From assembly GCF_003612565.1 (NCBI RefSeq), contig NZ_RAZG01000007.1:60421-124420 (forward strand): a stretch of DNA of 64,000 nucleotides, given 5' to 3'. Shown piece after piece: positions 54,184 through 62,800 of this stretch (positions within the stretch are counted from its first letter, which is position 1; each line of letters begins with the position of its first letter). A model generated the notes under the pieces. It saw only the letters and a list, made by a program, of their open reading frames with translations. It ran no database searches and had not been told where the DNA came from. Made by a program: the position numbers and the translations under genes. Source of the DNA: Roseburia sp. 1XD42-69 (GTDB lineage: Bacteria > Bacillota > Clostridia > Lachnospirales > Lachnospiraceae).

Positions 54184-54331
54184 TATTAAGTGGTTTGAGA
54201 GGATTTTGAAAAGACAGCCCAAAGTGGCTGTGACGGAGTTCTCGGAACTGTACCGGAATAAAGGTACAAACAGGTATTACCGGGCTTATGTGGAAGTGCA
54301 GAAAGCCAACATCAAAGAAAAATCTAACTAA
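54149..54331 (+). CDS. DUF3970-like small ICE protein
   Basis: 60 aa starting at GTG 54149 (LKIRLMGTKNDIKWFERILK, then RYYRAYVEVQKANI) behind GAGAGGA. The strand-helix-strand pattern fits DUF3970, small proteins found beside ParA in ICEs. Overlaps DUF6075 by 35 nt, so it is coupled to it. Function unknown. Confidence 0.65.
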   Translation: MLKIRLMGTKNDIKWFERILKRQPKVAVTEFSELYRNKGTNRYYRAYVEVQKANIKEKSN

Positions 54332-54347
54332 ACGGAGGAATAAAACC

Positions 54348-55133
54348 ATGTGTAAAGTTATAGCAGTCGCAAACCAGAAAGGCGGTGTCGGCAAGACCAC
54401 CACAACAAGCAGCTTAGGGATCGGGCTGGCAAAGCAGGGAAAGAAAGTCTTAGTAATTGATGCGGACGCACAAGGTAGCCTGACCGCAAGCCTTGGCTTC
54501 ACGGAGCCGGACAAGCTGGAAGAAACACTTGCCAGGGTAATGATGAACGTTATCAATGACGAGGAAACAGAAGCAGGTTATGGTATCTTAAAACATGACG
54601 AGGGGATTGACCTGTTGCCGGGGAACATTGAACTGGCGGGCTTGGAAGTATCACTTGTAAATGTCATGAGCAGGGAGCTTGTGCTTCGTTCCTACATAGA
54701 GCAGATAAGGGACAGATACAGTTATATTTTGATTGACTGTATGCCATCGCTTGGCATGATGACTATAAATGCCCTTGCCTGTGCTGACAGCGTACTCATA
54801 CCCGTTCAGGCGGCATACCTGCCCGTAAAGGGACTGGAACAGCTTATCAAGACCATTGGCAGGGTAAAGCGCCAGCTTAATCCGAAACTGGAAATTGAAG
54901 GCATTCTCTTGACAATGGTGGACAGCAGGACAAACTATGCAAGGGACATCAGCGCATTGCTGGTTGAGAATTATGGAAACAGAGTAAAGATATTTGAAAA
55001 CAGAATACCGATGTCGGTACGGGCTGCGGAAACTTCCGCAGAGGGCATCAGTATTTACCAGCATGACCCGAAAGGCAGGGTTGCGGATGCGTACCAGTCC
55101 CTGACAAAGGAGGTGCTTGGCAATGGGCAGTAA
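54348..55133 (+). CDS. parA: ParA/Soj-type partition ATPase of the ICE
   Basis: 261 aa. Deviant Walker A NQKGGVGKTTTTSSLG, then DADAQGSLTASLG and IDCMPSLGMMTINAL as Walker A' and B. It promotes segregation of the excised circular element with ParB. GGAGG near 54334, ATG 54348. Overlaps parB by 11 nt. Confidence 0.93.
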   Translation: MCKVIAVANQKGGVGKTTTTSSLGIGLAKQGKKVLVIDADAQGSLTASLGFTEPDKLEETLARVMMNVINDEETEAGYGILKHDEGIDLLPGNIELAGLEVSLVNVMSRELVLRSYIEQIRDRYSYILIDCMPSLGMMTINALACADSVLIPVQAAYLPVKGLEQLIKTIGRVKRQLNPKLEIEGILLTMVDSRTNYARDISALLVENYGNRVKIFENRIPMSVRAAETSAEGISIYQHDPKGRVADAYQSLTKEVLGNGQ

Positions 55134-55998
55134 GGCAGGGAGCGCATCAAAAGTCAAACTGAACAGTTTTGATGATTTATTTGGCGGCGCAGAGAATACA
55201 GCAGGAGAGCAGATTATCAGTGCAAAGCTGAGCGATTTACATACATTCAAGGGACACCCTTTCCGTGTCCTTGATGATGAAAAAATGGAGGAAACCACGG
55301 AGAGCATCGGGAAATACGGTGTGCTTGTACCCGGAATTGTAAGACCGAAGGCAGGGGGCGGCTATGAGATCATCGCCGGACACCGTAGGAAACGGGGTTC
55401 TGAAAGGGCAGGGTTAGACACGATGCCCGTTATTGTCAGAAATTATACGGACGATGAAGCTACAATCATCATGGTGGATTCCAATATCCAGCGTGAGGAC
55501 ATTCTGCCGAGTGAAAAAGCAAAGGCTTATGCCATGAAGTACGAAGCGATGAAGCATCAGGGCAGCAAAGGCGGCAGCACCCTTGACGAAGTGGGGGAAG
55601 CTGCCGGGGAAAGCGGAAAGACGGTGCAGAGGTATGTGTGGCTTGCAAGGCTCATTGACGAGCTGCTTGACATGGTGGACAAGAAAAAGATAGGAATAGC
55701 GCAGGGCGTGGATATTTCTTTCCTGTCCGAAGAAGCCCAGCAGTGGGTAGCTGTTATCCTTGAGGAAACAGGGGCGGCAGTGAACGCTTCCCAATCGGCA
55801 ACGCTAAAGGAATATGGAAAAAATGGCGGGCTTACACTTGAAATGGTCAGGCTGATACTGGAGCAGGAAAAGCCAAAGGAAAGAAAAGTAACGATTAAGA
55901 GCGATAAGATTAACAAGTATTTTCCGGAGGAATATTCCAATGATGATATAGAGAGCGTCATTATCCGGCTTTTGGAGGAATGGAAAGGTAAGCAGTAA
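55123..55998 (+). CDS. parB: ParB-type partition protein of the ICE
   Basis: 291 aa. N-terminal ParB/Srx domain with GIVRPKAGGGYEIIAGHRRKRGSERAG, then VDSNIQREDILPSEKAKAYAMKYEAM and a helix-turn-helix (LDEVGEAAGESGKTVQRYVWLARL). Binds a centromere-like site and works with ParA. The ICE appears to be maintained like a plasmid when excised. Overlaps parA. Confidence 0.93.
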   Translation: MGSKAGSASKVKLNSFDDLFGGAENTAGEQIISAKLSDLHTFKGHPFRVLDDEKMEETTESIGKYGVLVPGIVRPKAGGGYEIIAGHRRKRGSERAGLDTMPVIVRNYTDDEATIIMVDSNIQREDILPSEKAKAYAMKYEAMKHQGSKGGSTLDEVGEAAGESGKTVQRYVWLARLIDELLDMVDKKKIGIAQGVDISFLSEEAQQWVAVILEETGAAVNASQSATLKEYGKNGGLTLEMVRLILEQEKPKERKVTIKSDKINKYFPEEYSNDDIESVIIRLLEEWKGKQ

Positions 55999-56012
55999 AG
56001 GAGGCGGTAAAA

Positions 56013-57143
56013 ATGGGCGAGCCATTGAAGTTTGATTATTACTATGGCGTAGAAGCAGAGCAGTTTTCTTTTTACCGTGTTCCCCGCCTGCTGATTAAGG
56101 ACGAGCGTTTTAAGGGGCTTAGCAGCGATGCCAAGCTCCTGTACGGTCTGATGCTTGACCGGATGTCGCTTTCCATGAAAAACGGGTGGCTGGATGATGA
56201 AAACAGGGCATATATTATCTATACTGTTGACAATATGATGGAAGATTTGGGCTGTGCAAGGGCAACCTGCGCAAAAGTCATCAAGGAGCTTGACAGTGAT
56301 AATGGTATCGGGCTGATAGAAAAAAAGCGCAGGGGGCTTGGCAAGCCGGATATTATATATGTAAAAAATTTTGCGGCAGTTTCAGATATAAATCCGGAAA
56401 ATACAGCCGCAAATGCCGATAAATCCACAGAAGTTCAAAATTTGAACTTCAAGAAGTTCAATAATTATACTTCTGGAAGTTCAGAAACTGAACCTCAAGA
56501 AGTTCAAATAACAAACTTGCAGAAGTTCAAAAAACAGACTTCAAGAAGTTCAGAAACTGAACTTGCAGAAGTTCAAAATACAGACCCTAATTATACTGAC
56601 TATAATTATACTGATTATAGCCAGACTGAAAAAAATCAGACTAACAATAATTATACTGATATGAGTTATACCAATCCTATCAATCAATCTGTAGGAAGCA
56701 TGGACAGCGCAGGCTCACAGGAAAAAGACGGTATGATGGATGGGACTGATACGATAGATGAAACAAACGCATATATGGCACTGATCCGTAAAAATCTGGA
56801 ATATGAACACCACATGAAATATGACCAGTACAGAGATAAGGAGATGTACGAGGAAATCTATGAAACTGTCTGTGATGTGGTATGTGTGAAACGGAAAACA
56901 ATCCGTATCAACGGGGAGGATTACCCTTATGAGCTTGTAAAATCCCGTTTCCTGAAGCTGAACAGCAGCCATGTGGAGTATGTGATGGGCTGTATGAAAG
57001 GAACGGCTACAAAGATTGCCAATATCAGAGCATACCTGATTACGACACTTTACAATGCCCCTTCAACCATGAACCATTATTACCAGCAGGAGGTGCAGCA
57101 TGATATGTATGGCGGAGGGTGGGCAGAGAAAGGGATTACTTAA
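56013..57143 (+). CDS. repA: RepA replication initiator, RepA_N type with DUF6017 C-terminus
   Basis: 376 aa. RepA_N domain (FYRVPRLLIKDERFKGLSSDAKLLYGLMLDRMSLS, RATCAKVIKELD) in residues about 15-120, a repeat-rich middle (residues about 135-230), and a C-terminal domain (YELVKSRFLKLNSSHVEYVM, NIRAYLITTLYNAPSTMNHYY). The protein starts replication of the excised ICE. The linker DNA holds seven 23-bp-spaced iterons (56430-56575), so this gene probably carries its own origin, as is known for RepA_N plasmids. Confidence 0.9.
   Translation: MGEPLKFDYYYGVEAEQFSFYRVPRLLIKDERFKGLSSDAKLLYGLMLDRMSLSMKNGWLDDENRAYIIYTVDNMMEDLGCARATCAKVIKELDSDNGIGLIEKKRRGLGKPDIIYVKNFAAVSDINPENTAANADKSTEVQNLNFKKFNNYTSGSSETEPQEVQITNLQKFKKQTSRSSETELAEVQNTDPNYTDYNYTDYSQTEKNQTNNNYTDMSYTNPINQSVGSMDSAGSQEKDGMMDGTDTIDETNAYMALIRKNLEYEHHMKYDQYRDKEMYEEIYETVCDVVCVKRKTIRINGEDYPYELVKSRFLKLNSSHVEYVMGCMKGTATKIANIRAYLITTLYNAPSTMNHYYQQEVQHDMYGGGWAEKGIT
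56430..56575 (+). repeat. seven iterons with exact 23-bp period inside repA (candidate origin)
   Basis: GAAGTTCA starts at 56430, 56453, 56476, 56499, 56522, 56545 and 56568, each exactly 23 bp apart. The period is not a multiple of 3, so the encoded amino acids do not repeat in register and the pressure must be at the DNA level. Flanking A/T-rich sequence fits a RepA_N-type origin. Confidence 0.85.
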
Positions 57144-57159
57144 CAAAAAACAGGGCAGC

Positions 57160-57384
57160 TCAATCTTCTGCCTGCCCTGTATCCGGTGAAAATTCGGCGA
57201 TGTCATTCAGGGAAAAGCCTTCGCCTAAGATATTCAGTATCATGTTCAATGTATGGGTGGTGACGGACTGGTTGGTTTTCAGCCGCTGTATCTGTGAACG
57301 GCTCACACCATAATGGGTATAGAGGCTGTACTGGCTGATTCCGTTCTCCTTCAAGGTTTGGAAAAGTTTGTCGAATTTAATCAT
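57160..57384 (-). CDS. small helix-turn-helix (Xre-like) regulator
   Basis: 74 aa. FDKLFQTLKENGISQYSLYTHYGVSRSQIQRLKTNQSVTTHTLNMILNIL is an Xre-type HTH covering almost the whole protein. Oriented opposite to the ICE transfer genes, which fits a repressor of the adjacent operon. Ends 17 bp after the repA stop on the opposite strand. Confidence 0.85.
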   Translation of the reverse strand: MIKFDKLFQTLKENGISQYSLYTHYGVSRSQIQRLKTNQSVTTHTLNMILNILGEGFSLNDIAEFSPDTGQAED

Positions 57385-57496
57385 AATATGCGGTATTTCC
57401 TTTCTGTTTATGCTTGAATATGTTTAATTATGCTCCTATAATGGAGATGGTTATAGTTACCAAAATCGGAGATTAAAAGAAAAGGAGTAAAGGGAT

Positions 57497-57820
57497 ATGG
57501 ACAAAAAAGAACTGCAAAAAAAGTATGAGGAACAGGACAGCACTGGCAGGGAGCTATTATTGGAAAAGCTGGCTTTCTGCAAATTTGCAGACCGTTATGA
57601 TTTTGAGAATTATTTTAGGATAGACGAATTAAACGACAGCGAACTGCTCTGCCTTGCCAGTTTCCTCTACCAGCAGGATTGTTTCCTGATGCTGATGGAA
57701 ATGCTGGAACGTTATAAGGAGAAGTTTGTTTTGGCTGACAGTTCCCTGCTGTGGGAACTGGAGCCGGACGATGCCCTTATGGAAAGGCTTTCAAGGATCG
57801 GCGTCCTGTCGGATGTATAA
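57497..57820 (+). CDS. ICE accessory protein, unknown
   Basis: 107 aa. Helical (KKELQKKYEEQDSTGRELLLEKLAFCKFADRYDFENYF, CLASFLYQQDCFLMLMEMLERY). AAAGGAG lies near 57481. No family recognised; lies between the regulator and the transfer genes. Starts about 113 bp after the divergent HTH start; the two probably share a regulatory region. Confidence 0.6.
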   Translation: MDKKELQKKYEEQDSTGRELLLEKLAFCKFADRYDFENYFRIDELNDSELLCLASFLYQQDCFLMLMEMLERYKEKFVLADSSLLWELEPDDALMERLSRIGVLSDV

Positions 57821-57919
57821 AGGCAGAATGAGCTTATGGGCAGAAAAAAGCGTTTCGCAAAAACAGCGGGAATAGAAATCATGTGAGCCTGCCAAAGTGT
57901 GGCGGGTGGCATTTTCGAG

Positions 57920-57965
57920 CCTTGCCGGAAGTGTGATTATCTTTTCAATCACACTTCCGGCAAGG
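57920..57965. repeat. perfect 19-bp inverted repeat with 8-nt loop
   Basis: Arms at 57920-57938 (CCTTGCCGGAAGTGTGATT) and 57947-57965 (AATCACACTTCCGGCAAGG), loop ATCTTTTC. No T-run follows, so it is not an ordinary terminator. Candidate oriT or structured RNA in the ICE. The rest of 57821-58117 shows a terminator-like AAGGGC...GCCCTTTTTT hairpin near 58035-58066 and no gene. Confidence 0.8.
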
Positions 57966-58117
57966 TTTCAGGAGGTACGGAGGGTGAAGCCCTCTGTGTT
58001 AAAAAAATGATAAATTGAGAACAGCGTAAGGGCGGTTATGAGTCAGTAGATTTATAGCTGCCCTTTTTTGTTGTTTCCGTTCAGGGTATCTAAACTGAAA
58101 ACGGGGAGGAGGTCACT

Positions 58118-58780
58118 ATGGAATCATTACGGGATGTCAGGAGGGCAATGGAACGAGAGGTAAAGAAAGGGAGCTGCCCGCTCATGTTTGACAGGCTGGA
58201 GTTTGGCATGAAGCCTTTCCAGACCATTTCGTCGGAAGAAAAGCTGGATGAAGTGCTTGCATGGCTGTTAAGGATAAAGACTTTCCGTCAGTATGCAGAA
58301 AAGACCATAATCAACAACGTGTATATGGACTTGGATATGCTCTGTAAAAATCCACAGTTTAAGCGCACCCATTCCGTCATAGACCGGGAAGGGATTTATG
58401 CAAGGGCGCAGAGGTATAAAAAGCGGTTGCAGCCGGATTATGGCAGAGGACTTTGTCTGGAAACAGTGCGGTGCATTTTCACGCTTCCGGAGGGGGAAGC
58501 GGAAAAATACCGAATGACGCATGACGGGCAGGAAACCTATGCCTTTATCATGTCAAACAGATATATCCTCGGTCTGTTTACCCACTGTGAAGCGGCAAGG
58601 AAATCTGTTGTTCCAGACGGTGTGGAGTACAGACACCTTACGGAGCAGGAGCAGAAGATCGTGCTTCTTGATGGTGTAGGGGACGTGCTGTTTCAGGCGT
58701 TATTGCTTGATGATGTGGAATATGGCAATGGTAAGCTGTCTGCCAATCTTTATACAATCTATTGCTTAGAAAAAGGATAA
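58118..58780 (+). CDS. ICE protein of unknown function
   Basis: 220 aa. N-terminal half helical (ESLRDVRRAMEREVKKGSCPLMFDRLEFGMKPF), central YMDLDMLCKNPQFKRTHSVIDREGIYARAQRYKKRLQPDYG, then a mixed domain (YAFIMSNRYILGLFTHC). GGGAGGAGG lies near 58106. No membrane segment. No family identified; its place before the transfer genes suggests a regulatory or DNA-processing role. Confidence 0.6.
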   Translation: MESLRDVRRAMEREVKKGSCPLMFDRLEFGMKPFQTISSEEKLDEVLAWLLRIKTFRQYAEKTIINNVYMDLDMLCKNPQFKRTHSVIDREGIYARAQRYKKRLQPDYGRGLCLETVRCIFTLPEGEAEKYRMTHDGQETYAFIMSNRYILGLFTHCEAARKSVVPDGVEYRHLTEQEQKIVLLDGVGDVLFQALLLDDVEYGNGKLSANLYTIYCLEKG

Positions 58781-58803
58781 CTTCTGGACATGATGTCCAG
58801 AAG
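58781..58803. repeat. 10-bp inverted repeat immediately after the previous stop
   Basis: CTTCTGGACA (58781-58790), TGA, TGTCCAGAAG (58794-58803), perfect. Small regulatory or processing hairpin between two ICE genes. Confidence 0.6.
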
Positions 58804-58816
58804 TGGAAAGGAATGT

Positions 58817-59137
58817 ATGCGGATTAGGAAACAGATAAGCATATTAAAAAAGTATATTGAAGCAGCATGGCTGTCTGCCCGGTTTTACTTTATGCTTCGG
58901 AAAATGAACAGGTTACGGTCAGAAAACACGCAGGGAATACTCTGGCGTATATTATGCAGCCTGATGTCCGTGCAGGGTATTTTTACCTGCATAAAGGGGT
59001 ATGTGGAGATGATGGAGGGAAACTCCGGGGGCATAAAAATGATGATGGAAGGCACAGGAACCGCAATGACAGCGGAAATGATGAAACAGTACGGCGGAGT
59101 TCTTACGGGAACAGAAAAGAAAGTTAAAAAGTTTTAG
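58817..59137 (+). CDS. ICE small membrane-adjacent protein, unknown
   Basis: About 106 aa. A basic amphipathic start (RIRKQISILKKYIEAAWLSARFYFMLRKM) and a Met-rich tail (VEMMEGNSGGIKMMMEGTGTAMTAEMMKQYGG). ATG 58817 is chosen over 58790 because GGAAAGG precedes it and the earlier ATG lies inside the hairpin. Unknown function. Confidence 0.5.
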   Translation: MRIRKQISILKKYIEAAWLSARFYFMLRKMNRLRSENTQGILWRILCSLMSVQGIFTCIKGYVEMMEGNSGGIKMMMEGTGTAMTAEMMKQYGGVLTGTEKKVKKF

Positions 59138-59176
59138 CAGGATTTGGGATAAAATGCAGATGCGGAAAGGAGAAAT

Positions 59177-59308
59177 ATGAGTTTTTTTGTAACAGCAGTA
59201 TCAGGGCTTTGGGGATTGAAAATAAAGCTGGTACAAGTCCTTAAAATGCCCTGTACGGGAAGGAAAAAAATTATCTGTGACATTATCTGCCGGGGGATTC
59301 CCCCTTAG
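59177..59308 (+). CDS. small ICE open frame, 43 aa
   Basis: From ATG 59177 (GAAAGGAG upstream) to TAG 59306. Encodes SFFVTAVSGLWGLKIKLVQV then a basic, Cys-containing tail. The hydrophobic start may be a membrane segment. Too short for family assignment; it could be a real gene or a leader. Confidence 0.45.
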   Translation: MSFFVTAVSGLWGLKIKLVQVLKMPCTGRKKIICDIICRGIPP

Positions 59309-59347
59309 TGCATGGCTTTTCACAGGAACGTAACAGGGAGGTGTTTC

Positions 59348-59824
59348 ATGCAGGAGGAAGTAACACAGAAAACAATCGCCCTTGTGATTAAGACCGCAAA
59401 ATTAGATGCCAGCGTGCTGAAAGCTGCTATGAAGATGTATCTGAACCACCATAAGCAGAAAGCACAGGGAGCACACGGAAAAACCTCTGTGAAAAAGCTC
59501 GTTGGCGATGGCGTGGGGGTATCGTCGATTGAAGTCACGGACGGCAACATCAAATCTTTTGAACGTGTTGCAAAAAAGTACAACGTTGATTTTGCCATAA
59601 AGAAAGACAAGACAACCGAACCGCCGAAATATCTGGTCTTTTTCAAGGGCAGGGATGCCGACGTGGTAGCACAGGCATTCAAGGAATTTGTTTATGGTAA
59701 CGAGAAAAAGAAAGGCAGGGTTTCCCTGAGAGAGAAATTGAAGCATTTCAAGGAGGCAGTATCGCAGGATAAGAACCGGGAACGGAGTAGGGAGAAGAAC
59801 AAGGACAGGGGGCAGAGCCTATGA
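59348..59824 (+). CDS. pcfB: PcfB-like conjugation protein (DUF3801)
   Basis: 158 aa. TQKTIALVIKTAKLDASVLKAAMKMYLNHHKQK, GKTSVKKLVGDGVGVSSIEV and a basic Lys/Arg-rich C-terminus are typical of PcfB, a relaxosome accessory protein that contacts the coupling ATPase. GGGAGG lies near 59336. The stop overlaps the coupling ATPase start (ATGA). Confidence 0.85.
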   Translation: MQEEVTQKTIALVIKTAKLDASVLKAAMKMYLNHHKQKAQGAHGKTSVKKLVGDGVGVSSIEVTDGNIKSFERVAKKYNVDFAIKKDKTTEPPKYLVFFKGRDADVVAQAFKEFVYGNEKKKGRVSLREKLKHFKEAVSQDKNRERSREKNKDRGQSL

Positions 59825-62800
59825 GTAATATTATAAACGGCATTGCCAAAGACTTAAAATCAATCCCTAAAAAATTTAAGGAAAAGACGGGGAATATTGA
59901 CAAAAAGAAACTTTTCCTGATGAACCTGCCCTATGTGCTTGCCGGATATTTCTGTGACAAAGTGGCGTGTCTGTGGCGGGTATCTCCGGGGCAGGACGCT
60001 TCCGCAAAGATGATGGAAGTCATGGCAGGACTGGAAGGTTTATTTTCTAATCCCCTGCCGAGTTTCTATCCAAGAGATCTGCTGATCGGGGTGTGCTGCG
60101 GCATTGCTTTAAGGCTTGCAGTGTATTTCAAATCCAAGAATGCCAAGAAGTTCCGTAAGGGTGTAGAGTACGGTTCCGCAAGGTGGGGCAATGAAAAGGA
60201 CATAGAACCTTACATGGATTCCGTATTTGAGAACAATATCCTGCTGACGCAGACGGAGAGGCTGATGATGTCGGGCAGACCAAAACAGCCGAAGTACGCA
60301 AGGAATAAAAATATCCTTGTTATCGGCGGTTCCGGTTCCGGCAAGACACGCTTTTTTGTGAAGCCGAACCTGATGCAGATGCACAGCAGCTATGTTGTCA
60401 CTGACCCGAAAGGCACTGTGCTGATCGAGTGCGGAAAAATGCTCAAAAAGGGCGGCTATAAGATAAAAGTCCTCAATACCATAAACTTTGCAAAGTCCAT
60501 GCACTACAATCGTGCGACTTGTTCGCCGCTGAAAAGGCGGCGCACAGCGCTGTTTTTAACCAGTTCTGTGAACTGATAATTCGAGAGGTGGAATGATAGG
60601 GTAACGCCTTGAAACGCCTCCCTTGATACTCCGGCATGCGTCATCACTCTGTGATGAGGTGTGAAGCCCGGTAAAGTCGGCAGAAAGGTGCCGTAACAGA
60701 TAACGCTGACGAAACCTGTCCAGAGGTGGACAGCGCACCCCATATGCCGGGGGTCTATAAAATACCTAAGGTGAGAATGGCAGCAATGCCTGACGAAACT
60801 CCCGAATGTAAAGGTCTAAAAGTGCCACATACAGAAATGTATGTGTGGGTTCATGCCCAGACAGTGCGGTCTAGTAGGAATGGTTGTTACGAACCACCGT
60901 GATGTGTTACAGGCACATGCAAGCTGTCAGGCTTAGAGGGAACACCTAAGGGTATATATGTACAGATAGAATTATCGGAACAAGGAAAGGCAGAGAGTCC
61001 TATGGATAATCCGGCGAAGAACAATAAGCGGATGAATCCCTGCTGAAAGGTCGTGGTCGAACTGTCGATGTTGCCTGCGAAAAAGAGGGCGACGGAGGAA
61101 TGGCCACAAGTCAGGCAGAAAATCAGCAGTACACACTCTCTAATCATGCAGTCGAGTAAGAATAAGAAATTGTCACTCGAATCAATGAAATGGGGTGATG
61201 TACATGACACAAAAAGCTAAAAAAAGAAGCAAACTGCGCCATGCGGAATACTACGACATGCAGAACATCTTTGATGAACTGTATGCAAAAAGCAAAGATG
61301 GAGAAATATTCAATAATCTCGTAGAAATCATTGCGGCACCAAATAACATCATGCTTGCTTTCAGAAATATTAAAAGTAATGATGGGAGCCATACCGCCGG
61401 CACAGATGGGAGAACGATAGAATCCCTGGCAGATATGTCAGAAGAAGATTTCGTCTCTCTTATTCAAAAACAGTTTACAAGGTATGTGCCAAAAACAGTA
61501 AGGAGGGTAGAGATTCCCAAACCAAATGGGAAATTTAGACCGTTGGGTATACCGTGTATCATAGACAGGATTGTACAGCAATGTATATTGCAGGTCATGG
61601 AGCCAATCTGTGAAGCAAAGTTTTATGAACATTCATACGGCTTCAGACCTTGCAGGAGTGCTGAAAACGCTGTCTCCTACGCTTACGGACTGGCTCAAAG
61701 GAATAAGCTCCACTATGTGGTAGACGTGGATATAAAGGGTTTCTTTGACAACGTAAATCATAGAAAGCTGTTACAGCAGATATGGACGCTGGGTATACGG
61801 GATACCAAACTGATTCAGATAATCAAAGCAATGCTGAAAGCGCCAATTCAAATGCCAGATGGAGAAATCTTATATCCAGACAGGGGAACCCCTCAGGGCG
61901 GCATACTTTCCCCGCTGTTAGCCAACATTGTCCTGAACGAACTGGACTGGTGGATAGCGTCACAGTGGGAGGGTATGGCAGACCATATGAAGTCTCCTTG
62001 TAAGGTCACATATTATCCGAATGGGGCAGAGAAAAAGTGCAACAGCTACACGGCGCTCAAAAAGAGCAATCTCAAGGAAATGCGTATAGTCCGGTATGCA
62101 GATGATTTTAAAATCTTTTGCAGAAACTGTAAGGACGCTGACAGAGCATACCATGCGGTTAAGGACTGGCTGCTAAAGCGGCTCAAACTGGAAATTTCTG
62201 ATGAAAAATCAAAGGTCACAAATCTCAGGAAAAGAGACAGTGAATTTCTGGGGTTCCGTATGAAGCTGATAAGGAAACGCAGGACATGGGTAATCAGTTC
62301 AAATGTCTGTGACAAGGCAATGTCGCATATGCAGAAAGAACTCTCAAAAGCAATTATAGAGATTCAAAACAGCAAGACAGCAAGTAACATAAAGAGCAAC
62401 ATTCACGAATACAACGCCAAAGTCATAGGTATGCAGAACTATTATTGCATTGCTACGAGGATAAATCTGAATTTCAGCCGAATGGCTCATGTGAATAACG
62501 GTCGTTTTCTCCATCGGATAGATGGATATAAAAAGCAGGGCGAGCTAAACAACAAATATTTAAAAAACCGGTATGGAAAATCGAAGCAAATGCGCTGGAT
62601 TGGAGATACACCAGTAGTACCTCTGGCATATGTGCAGTTTAAAATACCAATGCGCAAGAGCAGGAAAATCAATCCATATACTCCGGACGGAAGAATGGAA
62701 ATCCACAGCAATCTGAAACTGAACGTTGAAGATATGCTCTGGCTCATGCGCCACCCGGTAACAGGAGAAACGGTACAGTTCAATGATAACCGAATCTCTC

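Noticed and set aside
56430..56575. Iteron repeats in repA read as a CRISPR array
   Set aside because: The repeated unit is only 8 bp with 15-bp intervals, and the whole lies in an intact coding frame.
58790..58816. Start at ATG 58790 for the small ICE gene
   Set aside because: The ATG lies inside a perfect hairpin and has no ribosome binding site; ATG 58817 has GGAAAGG.
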